A DNA stretch of 64,000 nucleotides from JBCCQH01 sp039024435 (GTDB lineage: Bacteria > Bacteroidota > Bacteroidia > J057 > JADKCL01): assembly GCA_039024435.1 (NCBI GenBank), contig JBCCQH010000007.1, forward strand, positions 1-64,000. The letters run 5' to 3'. Under the pieces are notes generated by a model. That model ran no database searches, was not told the origin of the DNA, and saw only the letters and a program-made list of their open reading frames with translations. The stretch's first letter is position 1, and every line of letters begins with the position of its first letter. The translations under genes and the position numbers were made by a program. Positions 1 through 8,699 of this stretch are shown piece after piece.

Positions 1-3000
1 CGGAAGGCACTCGAAGCCCCAGTGCCTCCGCCTTTGCGGACAAATCCGGCTTTTGTGCCGACGGCGGGGGGACCGTCCATCCTGGCACCGGAAGCTCCGT
101 CTGAATCTCGCGCCGAGCAGGTTGCTCCATTGCAGTCCCCGGACCACTCCAGCAAGGACACAAAGTCGGATGCACCGATCCCGGAGACCGATGCCCACGC
201 GCCGTTTGCTCCCGAAACAGAATCCCCCTTCGAATCCGCTTTGCCGGCTACTCTGGGGCAACCCCCCGGTTCCGAGGACAATTCTGGAAGCTCTCCGCCG
301 TATCCGGCCCGCGAAGCAAGTCATCCCCGCAATCTGTCACAGGAGTATTCTTTCGAAAAGGGAGTTTTTCCCCCGGCCGATGATTCGTTTTCCCTTCCCC
401 GGACAGTGACGACCGAAGGGCTCCGGGACCGCGAAGCCGGGCGATTGCGTCGGGCAACCGGTATGAATTCGGATCGGCAGTTGGCTTTCTCAGCCAAACA
501 TCGGAGCAATGGTCCGCCGCCTACTTCACCGTCGGCCGCTTCCTCATCAATCGGGGAGGAAACGATGGCCGCGCGGCTGCGCCGCCATCCGACTCCGGCC
601 GCGCATCCTCCGCAGTTTTGGCAGGATTTATTGCGGCACTATCTGGTCACCCGGACTTGGCCCTGGTGGGGCGAAGCAGCGGTGGCGGAGTTGCGGCAGA
701 TCAACCGCGGGCGGCGGTATCCGGGAGCCCACCGCGACCTGCTGTTGGTGATTTCGCGGGTCACCATGGAGCGGCCCGAGGCAGTGAGCAAGATGCTCGC
801 GGCGATGCTGACCGAGCGGGACTTCCGGGAACGCTTATTGCACACTTTGCCCCGGATGGGGATCGAAATGTTAATGCGGGTGTTTTGGGGCCGCGCCCAC
901 GCGGCCCTCCCTCGCCAAATCGATGCGTTGATCGCGTTTTTTAACCGGGCCTTTGGGGCGGGACTGTCCCCCGAGCGGGCTTGGCTGGCGAGCGCCGAAA
1001 GGCTGTGGGATGCTGCGGTTTGGCGCTCGATTGCTCCGAATCTGGGCCCATTTTGGCGCATTTTTGGGTATTGGGGCCATAAGCTGGGCCGGACTTGGCC
1101 TGAGTTGCAGGCGCAGATGCTTCGCCAAAGCGAGTCGGTGGGGCATTTTCCGGCTTTGCCTCAGCCGGCGGAGATCGAAGCATTGTTCACCCGCCTACCG
1201 GCGCGTGCGGCCCAACGGGATCGGGATGGGCAACAAAGGGATGCAGCGGCGCCTTTTTCCCCGGCGCAATTGCAGACTTGGTTGGTCGAATATTTGCAAC
1301 GGGGAGCATTTCCACCACCGGCGGCGGCGATTCCGTTGCGGATCTTCCGGGCCTGGTTCATCGCGGAAATATCAAACAAGAATCCCGGGCAAGTGCGTGC
1401 ATGCTTGCGGTTGCTCCTGGAAAGTGCCAATTCGGCTGGGCTGGGGCTGCGCCGAATCCTAAGCATCATCAGTCCGGCAGAGTTGTGGTCTTGGTTGGAG
1501 GAGGCGATTCAGGAGCGGGGGGAATCTGCCGGGGAGGCATTGGCCTTGTTGCGGGTGCTCCGGGCCGAGTTGGAAAAATGGGCGCCGGTGCGAGTTTTGG
1601 ATTTGTTGCTCGCGGTCGCGGCGCGGTGGCTCACCCGGTCCAAGGGCACTTTTGGCGTTTCATTCGTGACCTGGCTGGTGGAATGGATGGAGAAAAATTG
1701 GATAGAAGGCCTGGCGCGGCTGGTGCTGGCGGGACAATTGCCGCCGGAGCGGTTGCCCGGAAATGAGGGGCGGATGCGGTGGCGGCCATCGGATTCAGGA
1801 ACTTGGGCGGCGGTAGCCGCTACGATGGAAGCGAGCTTGCGTCTGGGACGCCTGCCGGATTGGAGTCCCTTTGCCGGGGAAGATGACTTGGAAAAGCACT
1901 GGTGGGCGCAATTGCGCCGGGATAAATCCCGCGCGGAAGCCACTTTGCACCGATGGATTGGGCAAGGGGAATTGCCCCGGAGATTGATGCGTGCCTGGGA
2001 AAAGCTCGCCGTCGAGCAACTTGGCACGGCAGAATCTTCGCCTACGGCAGTTCATTCTGCGATGGCGGCGGCTTTCCTTGGCGAGAAGGGATTTTTGACC
2101 CGGCTGCTGGCGTCGCTCGGGGATTCGGGAACCGGGGCCGCGGGAGAATTATCTGGGCAGGGTGCCGATTTTCCCAATAATGCATTCGGCAAACTGGGGG
2201 ATGCGCCAATGAGCGCTGACCGGGATTCGGAGCAAAAGCTCACCTGGCTGCGCCAGTATTTGGTGAGTGGTTACCGACCCAAGGTGACTTGGGGGATGGG
2301 ATCAGCGTCGACCTCGGGCGATTCGGAGCAATTGCTGCAAACAGTTTTGAACGAACTGCGGGGCCAGCACCGGCTTGCCTTGCGCGAGGTGGTCCACGCG
2401 GCAATCTGGCGGGGTTCGGGGTGGTCAAGAATTGTGCTGGTTGGGGAGGAAACGGCGATCCTGGCCTTGTTGGGAGCGGGCGGGGAGGCGGCCTGGATTG
2501 TGGAAGCGCGGCAACTGCGGAAGTTGGTAGAGTTTTTGAACGCAAAATTCACTTGGGGACTGGACGAGGAAAATGCCTGGCGAAGGAGCCTGGCGGATTA
2601 CTTTGTGGCCCGGACCCGGAACAAAAGTGCTCCGCAGGCAGAGCTGTTTTGGGGAGTGGCGTTGTTTTGGTTGGCGCGGGTAAAGGGGGATTTTGCGGTG
2701 ATTGTGCGGGAACTTTGGGAGGATCCGGCCTGGCCGCGTGCCTGGCCCGATCCTCCCCAAGAGGCAAGGTTGGCCCAAATGTTGGCCGTAGCGCGCAAGG
2801 GCTCAACGGAAGATTTACCTTCGGTTGATTTCCGCAATTGGGAGAGCGATTCGGATATCCGTGCGTTTTGGTTGGGAGAATACCAACGCCGGGGCACGCT
2901 GCCGCTGGATGCACCGGGGGGACTCGATGAGTGGGTCCGGAGCGAGAGCTCAAATCGCACGGACGAGGAAATGAAGTTGACTTCGGAGATTTCGGCGCAA

Positions 3001-6000
3001 GTGGAGGATACGAGTTTGTTGGGGGCGGAACTGGAAGGGCGAAATTCCGCCGGTGATTGGGAGGTGCGGGAACGTGGCGTGCTGTGGGAGACCGACGCCT
3101 TGGACGATTTGACCCGGGTTTACCTGAGCGAGGGGGTATTTCCCCGGGCGGCATTTGGGGTTCCGCAGGCGGTGGTGCTCCGGCATTTGCGGCGGGTCTT
3201 TGCCGAGGCTTCCGCGCGCGAATGGCCGGAAAAGTTGCGCGTTTTCATTTCGACAAAATCGGAGTTGCCGGACGCGCTGCCGCGCTTGGTTGCGGCGTTG
3301 GGACCGGAAGTGGATCTGGACCGGTTGGGGGCAATAGTTGCGGAGTTGGGCACGGATTGGGCGGAGGTTGCGGCGATTGTCCGGGTTTTGTCCGGTTCGA
3401 AATTGCGGGTTATGAAAGCCGGACGACAGAAAGTAGGGGAGATGCTGCTGCGGCAGTGGTGGGAATCGGGGGGAACGCCTCCCGGTCCGGATGCCCGGTT
3501 GTGGTTCTGGGGGGCGCTGCGCCGGCAGTTACCGGCGGTAGCGGCGCTGCTGGAAATCGCACCGGAAAGCGCGCACTTGATCGTGCCCGCTGGGTCGGCG
3601 TCGGCCGGAGCGAAGCGGCCGGAGAGTCCACGCGCTACCGGAACCAAAAGGGATGAAACGACTGCATTTGTGGCGGTGATGGATACTCTTTACGCTTACC
3701 TGCGCCTGGGATTTTTGCCGGATTGGAGTGAATGGAAGGAGCCGATTGCGCTGAGTCAGGCCTTGCGAGACCAATTGCGTCGCCAGCCGAACCGCGTGCG
3801 CTTGCGCTTGCACAATTGGGTGCGCACGGGCGCTTTGCCGCCGGGGTTGGTGGAAAGGTTTCTCAAGTCGATGCGCGGAGCCACCCCCGCCTCCGGACAA
3901 GTATCTGAGGAAATCGCCGGGCGGGAGGCCGCAGTTGTGTTTTGGGAAAAGCGTTTGGCGGAAATTGCCGCGCGTTTTGATTTGCCTACGGCAATCGATT
4001 CGGTACTGCGGGAAAAGGAAGCGTTTGGTGGGAAATATCCACAATCGCTGGGGACGCGCTGGGCGGCTAGGTTAGCAGTTTGGCGGTCCTGGTTGTCCCC
4101 CGCAGATTGGAGCCGATTTTTGGGGGAATTGCGGCGTGCGGTGCGGGGGTTAAAGATGCCGACTGTGCGGGAGCAAGCCTCGGCGAAGGATCCAGAAGCC
4201 TGGAACCGGGCCTTTTGGATGGGCCGCAAAGCGGCACGGCGGGCCATTGCCCGAGCGGAACAATCATCGGTCGAACCCGATGATGCGGTCGGAAAAAGAG
4301 GGAAGGAAAGTTCGGCGAAGCGGATAACCGCGGAAAGGGACACCAACCGTCCGATTTTAAGCGATCAAGGAGCGGGTGAAAGTAAATTCCGAGCGGCGAG
4401 TCATCCGGATTTGCCCCAGACGGAATTCGCGGATGGATTGTCCGGAGACATTGATTCCACCGAGGAGGGGGACCTGACCCAAGTTGAAACATCGGCCCCG
4501 AGAAAAGATGGACTTGAGGGCGAGATGGACGTTTCGGGCATTCCGGTTGACCATTTGTCCCGGCCAGCGGCGCCCGTCGAAGGGCAGGGTTCAGGTGCCA
4601 ACGATGAGCCTACCTCGGATCGGAAAAATCCCAAAGGAAAAACCTCTACGTCGCCGGGGCGGCCTTCGGTTTTGGTGGGCGCTCTGGATGAAATATTGGC
4701 CCGGAGCCGGCCGAGCGTAATTTCCGCCCGGGCCTGGAACGAAGTTCGGGTACTGGTTCAGCGGGCTTTGCCACGTGCTGGCGAAGTTCCGGCGCGGCAG
4801 AGATTGGCGGCAGTGCTGTATTTCGCCGGTGGCGGGCATTTCTCCGAGCAAGTAAAAGTATTCCGGCAGCTTTGGGACCGAGCCAGATCGAGGCGGGGCA
4901 ATGCGGAATTGAGTCCCGACCAGCGTACCCTGGCCGCTCTGTTGCGGTGGACTTCGGACGAAGTCGAGCGTGGGTTGCCGGCGGATCGGGTGGTGGAAGC
5001 CCGGCTGCGGCAAGCATTCAGCAAGGCCATCGCCAAATCCGACTTCCGGGACTTGATCCTGGCGGTGGAAGTCTTGCAATTGGTGTACCGCCACGGAGAC
5101 GGAAAATTGCGGCGGGCCTGGGCGCAAATTGCACCGCGGATCGAGGGCGCTGCAGCAGGAACGTGGGGCAGCGCCATGGTGACTGCAGTGGTGAAAAGCA
5201 TATTGTCCGAAAAAGATAAATCCAAAGCTGCATCCCCCCAGCTGCGCAACGCAATTCCGACGGAGATCGCACCCGCGATGCGGTTTTTACCGGCAAAGTT
5301 GGAAGATTGGGAGGCGGTTTTGGAACGGAAAGGGAATTCGGCTCCTGGGTATGCGCAAAAGCGGAACGACTCCGCGGATACCTTGGTGGGAATCACCGGT
5401 CCGGAAGCCAGGGAGAAGGGGCACGTGAACCCAGAGATTTCTGAAGCAAAGGCCCGGCGACTGGCCCGCGAATTGACCGAAGCGGTGCGAGAAGATGTGG
5501 CGGCTTTGGAACGGATCCAAGACCTCCCGGCGGAAAAGGCCGAGCGGCTGGCCCGCCTGGAAAAGGAAAAGGCGGAGTACCTGCGCACCCGCAAACAATG
5601 GGGCAGCGAGGGGGACGACGCGGAGAAGCTCTACATCGAAAATGCGGGTCTGGTGATCGCTCATCCCTTTCTGCCACGATTTTTCGGCCATTTGGGGCTG
5701 CTCGACCAGAAGGAATTCGTTGATTCGGAAGCGCAGGAACGGGCCATTTTACTGATGCAATATCTGGTCGATGGCCGGACGGAAGCACCGGAACACCGGC
5801 TGACCCTGAACAAAATTCTGGTAGGATGGCCACCCCACGCACCCATTGAGCCGGGGCGGCCGCTCACTGAGGAGGAGCAAAAGCACGCGGACGACTTGTT
5901 GCAGGCGATCAAAGGGTTTTGCAAGCCTTTGAAAAACACTTCGGTCTCCGGGATGCAGCGCAGTTTCTTTCAGCGCGAAGGGATTCTGGTGCGCAAGGGC

Positions 6001-6123
6001 AAGAATTGGAACCTCAAGGTCGAAAAGCGGACCGAGGATATCCTGCTCAAACAGTTTACCTACGGAATCGGAATGGTCAACCTTCCGTTCAATGATTTTT
6101 TCCTTTACGTGGAATGGATATGA
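1..6123 (+). CDS. eCIS tape-measure protein, CIS_TMP family (5' partial)
   Basis: This is the ruler protein of an extracellular contractile injection system, expected to run inside the tube and set its length. The frame is open from base 1, so the true start lies upstream; a GTG at 22 is only an internal possibility. At least 2033 residues are present. The first ~180 are Pro/Ser-rich and probably disordered. The body is rich in Trp/Arg/Leu and repeats the motif YLxxGxxPxW (around residues 203, 420, 743, 949, 1029 counted from base 22). A low-complexity acidic linker covers about 1390-1550. The last ~165 residues, starting near 1867 with ENAGLVIAHPFLPRFF, match the conserved C-terminus of contractile-injection tape-measure proteins, including LKNTSVSGMQRSFFQREG and the final LYVEW. 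The gene overlaps the downstream AAA+ ATPase. The family call is firm; the unusual length is seen directly. Confidence 0.88.
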   Translation, partial: RKALEAPVPPPLRTNPAFVPTAGGPSILAPEAPSESRAEQVAPLQSPDHSSKDTKSDAPIPETDAHAPFAPETESPFESALPATLGQPPGSEDNSGSSPPYPAREASHPRNLSQEYSFEKGVFPPADDSFSLPRTVTTEGLRDREAGRLRRATGMNSDRQLAFSAKHRSNGPPPTSPSAASSSIGEETMAARLRRHPTPAAHPPQFWQDLLRHYLVTRTWPWWGEAAVAELRQINRGRRYPGAHRDLLLVISRVTMERPEAVSKMLAAMLTERDFRERLLHTLPRMGIEMLMRVFWGRAHAALPRQIDALIAFFNRAFGAGLSPERAWLASAERLWDAAVWRSIAPNLGPFWRIFGYWGHKLGRTWPELQAQMLRQSESVGHFPALPQPAEIEALFTRLPARAAQRDRDGQQRDAAAPFSPAQLQTWLVEYLQRGAFPPPAAAIPLRIFRAWFIAEISNKNPGQVRACLRLLLESANSAGLGLRRILSIISPAELWSWLEEAIQERGESAGEALALLRVLRAELEKWAPVRVLDLLLAVAARWLTRSKGTFGVSFVTWLVEWMEKNWIEGLARLVLAGQLPPERLPGNEGRMRWRPSDSGTWAAVAATMEASLRLGRLPDWSPFAGEDDLEKHWWAQLRRDKSRAEATLHRWIGQGELPRRLMRAWEKLAVEQLGTAESSPTAVHSAMAAAFLGEKGFLTRLLASLGDSGTGAAGELSGQGADFPNNAFGKLGDAPMSADRDSEQKLTWLRQYLVSGYRPKVTWGMGSASTSGDSEQLLQTVLNELRGQHRLALREVVHAAIWRGSGWSRIVLVGEETAILALLGAGGEAAWIVEARQLRKLVEFLNAKFTWGLDEENAWRRSLADYFVARTRNKSAPQAELFWGVALFWLARVKGDFAVIVRELWEDPAWPRAWPDPPQEARLAQMLAVARKGSTEDLPSVDFRNWESDSDIRAFWLGEYQRRGTLPLDAPGGLDEWVRSESSNRTDEEMKLTSEISAQVEDTSLLGAELEGRNSAGDWEVRERGVLWETDALDDLTRVYLSEGVFPRAAFGVPQAVVLRHLRRVFAEASAREWPEKLRVFISTKSELPDALPRLVAALGPEVDLDRLGAIVAELGTDWAEVAAIVRVLSGSKLRVMKAGRQKVGEMLLRQWWESGGTPPGPDARLWFWGALRRQLPAVAALLEIAPESAHLIVPAGSASAGAKRPESPRATGTKRDETTAFVAVMDTLYAYLRLGFLPDWSEWKEPIALSQALRDQLRRQPNRVRLRLHNWVRTGALPPGLVERFLKSMRGATPASGQVSEEIAGREAAVVFWEKRLAEIAARFDLPTAIDSVLREKEAFGGKYPQSLGTRWAARLAVWRSWLSPADWSRFLGELRRAVRGLKMPTVREQASAKDPEAWNRAFWMGRKAARRAIARAEQSSVEPDDAVGKRGKESSAKRITAERDTNRPILSDQGAGESKFRAASHPDLPQTEFADGLSGDIDSTEEGDLTQVETSAPRKDGLEGEMDVSGIPVDHLSRPAAPVEGQGSGANDEPTSDRKNPKGKTSTSPGRPSVLVGALDEILARSRPSVISARAWNEVRVLVQRALPRAGEVPARQRLAAVLYFAGGGHFSEQVKVFRQLWDRARSRRGNAELSPDQRTLAALLRWTSDEVERGLPADRVVEARLRQAFSKAIAKSDFRDLILAVEVLQLVYRHGDGKLRRAWAQIAPRIEGAAAGTWGSAMVTAVVKSILSEKDKSKAASPQLRNAIPTEIAPAMRFLPAKLEDWEAVLERKGNSAPGYAQKRNDSADTLVGITGPEAREKGHVNPEISEAKARRLARELTEAVREDVAALERIQDLPAEKAERLARLEKEKAEYLRTRKQWGSEGDDAEKLYIENAGLVIAHPFLPRFFGHLGLLDQKEFVDSEAQERAILLMQYLVDGRTEAPEHRLTLNKILVGWPPHAPIEPGRPLTEEEQKHADDLLQAIKGFCKPLKNTSVSGMQRSFFQREGILVRKGKNWNLKVEKRTEDILLKQFTYGIGMVNLPFNDFFLYVEWI

Positions 6124-7514
6124 AAACGCAAGATCAAACGGCGGAGGACCGCGCTCCGGAGCCTCCGATGGACGCCATTCAGGCAAACTCCCGTACGCTG
6201 GAAAGGGAGATGGATTGGCTGGAAGCCGTACTCAACCAGCGGATGGCGATGTCGTTTGGGCAAGATTCGGCAGATGAGGGGGAAATTGAGTTGCCATTGC
6301 CGGACTTGTCGGGCGACGGTTCGGTGTTTGCACAGATCTGTCACTATTACCGTTTTCGGATGCTGGAGCGCTTGGTTTTGGCCCTGGCGCTGGCTCCGCA
6401 CGTGCGTCCGCAATTGCTGGACATCTTTTTTACGCGGAATTCGGGGATCGACCGGCCCTTTACGGAGTTTGGGGGGCTGGTCGGGAAGCAGCACGGGGGA
6501 TTTTTACCGACGGGAGAGACGGCGGCGTTTTTGGTGGCGGACCGGGATCTGGAGATGCGGATTCGCTTGTTGCAGGTATTTGGGCCCGAGCATCCGTTTG
6601 CGCGATTTGGGATTCTGAAGCTGGAGCCGCCGCCGGCGGAGGAGCCGTTTTTGAGTGGGGCGCTGTTGGTGACGCCGGATTACCAGGAGTTGTTTACGCT
6701 GGGCAACGCGGCCAAACCGACCTACAGTTCGCGTTTTCCGGCGCAACGGCTGCAAACTTCGCTGAGTTGGGAGGATTTGGTTTTGGCGCCGGAGGTGCGG
6801 CACCAGGTAGAGGTGGTTCGGACCTGGGTGGAACGAAAGGGGGAAATCATGTCGACCTGGCAGGCTTCCCGGACGCTGAAGCAGGGGTACCGCGCCTTGT
6901 TTTACGGTCCGCCAGGCACGGGAAAAACGCTGACTGCGAGCTTGATCGGAAAATCGGCGGGAAAAGACGTCTACTTGATCGACGGATCACGGGTGGTGTC
7001 GAAGTGGGTGGGGGAGACGGAGAAAAACCTGGCGCGGGTGTTTGATATGGCGGAGCACAAGGATTGGATATTGTTTTTTGACGAGGCGGATGCCTTGTTT
7101 GGGAAGCGGGGCAATAGCGGGGCGAGCCAGGAGCGCTACGGAAATCAACAGGTGTCGTATTTGTTGCAGCGGACGGAAAATTATCCGGGCACGGTGATTT
7201 TGGCGACCAATCTGCGGGGCAATATCGACGAGGCGTTCATGCGGCGTTTTCAGTCAACGATCTATTTTCCGGTGCCTTCGGTTCACGAGCGGCAGCGGCT
7301 TTGGGAGAAGATTTTTGCTGGGGGATTGCCCTTGGAGGAAAAGGTCGATCTGTTGCAAGTGGCGCGCAAGTTTGAGGTGACCGGAGGTAGCATCGTCAAC
7401 GTGTTGAAGTACTGCGCGATCATGGCGGAGCGCCGAGGAAATGAAGAGGTGATGCAAGAAGATATCTGGGAAGGCGTTCAGCGGGAGCTGCGGAAAGAGG
7501 GCAAACGGGTGTGA
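6114..7514 (+). CDS. eCIS-associated AAA+ ATPase (Afp15/Pvc15-like)
   Basis: A 466-residue ATPase of the AAA+ class that accompanies tape-measure genes in contractile injection systems and is thought to act in assembly or remodelling of the particle in the cytoplasm. Walker A is GPPGTGKT (about residues 264-271), Walker B is ILFFDEAD (about 319-326), and arginine-finger candidates lie in AFMRRFQ (about 374). The N-terminal ~220 residues form the family's accessory region. The first ATG (6114) overlaps the upstream gene by 10 bp; a second ATG at 6120 gives the classic 4-bp ATGA overlap and may be the real start. Either way the two genes look translationally coupled. No terminator hairpin is obvious just downstream. 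Confidence 0.9.
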   Translation: MDMKTQDQTAEDRAPEPPMDAIQANSRTLEREMDWLEAVLNQRMAMSFGQDSADEGEIELPLPDLSGDGSVFAQICHYYRFRMLERLVLALALAPHVRPQLLDIFFTRNSGIDRPFTEFGGLVGKQHGGFLPTGETAAFLVADRDLEMRIRLLQVFGPEHPFARFGILKLEPPPAEEPFLSGALLVTPDYQELFTLGNAAKPTYSSRFPAQRLQTSLSWEDLVLAPEVRHQVEVVRTWVERKGEIMSTWQASRTLKQGYRALFYGPPGTGKTLTASLIGKSAGKDVYLIDGSRVVSKWVGETEKNLARVFDMAEHKDWILFFDEADALFGKRGNSGASQERYGNQQVSYLLQRTENYPGTVILATNLRGNIDEAFMRRFQSTIYFPVPSVHERQRLWEKIFAGGLPLEEKVDLLQVARKFEVTGGSIVNVLKYCAIMAERRGNEEVMQEDIWEGVQRELRKEGKRV

Positions 7515-7622
7515 TTTTTGGCACTGGTGCGCGGAAAACGTCGGATTTTCTTGCCGCTTGGCGAAAAAGTTGGACGCGGTCAACTTCACGGCGGCGGCAC
7601 TGATGTCATTTCCCGGGAGAAA

Positions 7623-7651
7623 TTGTACTTGGGTGCCCGGACTAAACTTTG
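7623..7651 (+). promoter_or_regulatory. Putative Bacteroidota-type promoter for the DUF4157 gene
   Basis: TTG at 7623-7625 and AAACTTTG at 7644-7651 are separated by 18 nt, close to the consensus TTTG-N19-TAnnTTTG. It lies 53 bp before the ATG at 7705, which suggests the DUF4157 gene can be transcribed separately from the tape-measure/ATPase pair. Confidence 0.5.
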
Positions 7652-7704
7652 TAAATTATTGATCGGAACAGCGGATTCGCTATTCCGCGTTCAAATACGA
7701 AATC

Positions 7705-8421
7705 ATGAAACAGCAAAGACGACGCAATCGAGATTCCGGGAGCCGTGCGGCGGCCCATAACCAGGCTTTACAACGGCGGCAAAACGGAAAGCCGGTGCAG
7801 TTCGCGGAGGACGAAGAAGAGATGATGCAGGGCAAGTTCAAGACTTTGCAGCGGGAAGAGATGGAAGAAGAGATGATGCAGGGCAAGTTCAAGACTTTGC
7901 AGCGGGAGGCGATGGAAGAAGAGATGATGCAGGGCAAGTTCAAGACCTTGCAGCGGGAGGAGATGGAAGAAGAGATGATGCAGGGCAAGTTCAAGACTTT
8001 GCAGCGGGAAGAGATGGAGGAAGAGATGATGCAGGGCAAATTTGACCCGGTCCAGCGTCAGCCCAGCGGGGAAAAGGAAAACCGGACCGGGATGCCGGAC
8101 AACCTCAAAAGCGGCATCGAAAACTTATCGGGCATGGACATGTCGGACGTGCGGGTGCATTACAATTCGCCCAATCCGGCGGCGGTTCAGGCGCACGCTT
8201 ACGCGCAAGGGACCGATATCCACGTGGGCCCCGGCCAGGAACAGCACCTGCCGCACGAATCCTGGCACGTGGCCCAGCAGAAAGCGGGTCGGGTTCAGCC
8301 CACCACTGAAGTTGGCGGAATGCCGGTCAATGACGATCCGGGCCTGGAAAAAGAAGCTGATGTCATGGGCAGCAAGGCGATGGAGACGAAATCGGAGCCG
8401 GCGCTGCGCAAGAAGAAATAG
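7705..8421 (+). CDS. DUF4157 (eCIS-core) protein with N-terminal 17-residue repeats
   Basis: A 238-residue protein of the kind found next to contractile injection systems and regarded as cargo or an associated toxin-release factor. Residues 1-34 are basic and Gln-rich. Residues 35-118 are five tandem copies of a 17-residue unit, consensus EEMEEEMMQGKFKTLQR, with the last copy diverging to KFDPVQRQ. The DUF4157 domain follows (about 130-230). It contains the conserved MSDVRVHYNS start, a segment ending DIHVGPGQE, and the putative zinc-metalloprotease motif HESWH (184-188, an HExxH), followed by AQQKAGRVQPT. No separate toxin domain follows, so the polypeptide is a repeat plus a core domain only. 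No signal peptide is seen, as expected for eCIS cargo. The DNA repeats are nearly identical, which implies recent expansion. Confidence 0.85.
   Translation: MKQQRRRNRDSGSRAAAHNQALQRRQNGKPVQFAEDEEEMMQGKFKTLQREEMEEEMMQGKFKTLQREAMEEEMMQGKFKTLQREEMEEEMMQGKFKTLQREEMEEEMMQGKFDPVQRQPSGEKENRTGMPDNLKSGIENLSGMDMSDVRVHYNSPNPAAVQAHAYAQGTDIHVGPGQEQHLPHESWHVAQQKAGRVQPTTEVGGMPVNDDPGLEKEADVMGSKAMETKSEPALRKKK
7807..8058 (+). repeat. Five tandem 51-bp coding repeats
   Basis: Units begin near 7807, 7855, 7906, 7957 and 8008 with a 51-bp period. The core GATGATGCAGGGCAAGTTCA is identical in the first four copies and differs by one base (AAA for AAG) in the fifth. The array is in frame inside the DUF4157 gene. 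Confidence 0.95.
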
Positions 8422-8440
8422 AGGTGCCGCAATCGCGGAG

Positions 8441-8485
8441 AAAACCGCCGGGAGATCCCTGAGGTCCCCCGGCGGTTTTTGTTTT
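8441..8485 (+). terminator. Rho-independent terminator after the DUF4157 gene
   Basis: The arms AAAACCGCCGGG (8441-8452) and CCCGGCGGTTTT (8468-8479) pair perfectly and are followed by a T-rich run, 20 bp after the stop codon at 8421. Confidence 0.85.
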
Positions 8486-8699
8486 TTCGCGAGGGGAACT
8501 GCCGGGAAAATGAATCTAAACCGGTTGCCCGGAGACACGCGGGGCGGGCTTACAAATCAAATTGTCCGCGCGGCGTGGGCCAGCAATCAAATTGTTACGG
8601 AGCGGGAAACCGACCCAGAGACGAATTTCTCCGCGCGGAGCGAGTGCTCAAATGAAATAACTTGAAACAAACGATCCGACCACTTTATCCCCCCTGGGC
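8481..8699. other. Intergenic region, nothing recognised
   Basis: About 220 bp between the terminator and the convergent TPR lipoprotein gene. It contains two imperfect copies of AATCAAATTGT (around 8556 and 8586) but no gene or regulatory signal that I can support. Confidence 0.4.

Noticed and set aside
22..24. GTG 22 as start of the tape-measure gene
   Set aside because: The frame is open from base 1 and the sequence there is low-complexity, so the real start is most likely outside the window.
4758..5594. Minus-strand frame of about 278 codons within the tape-measure gene
   Set aside because: Antisense to the CIS_TMP gene, with a Ser/Arg-rich translation and no motif.
7807..8058. CRISPR array
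   Set aside because: The 51-bp repeats are contiguous, in frame and lack spacers; they encode a protein repeat.
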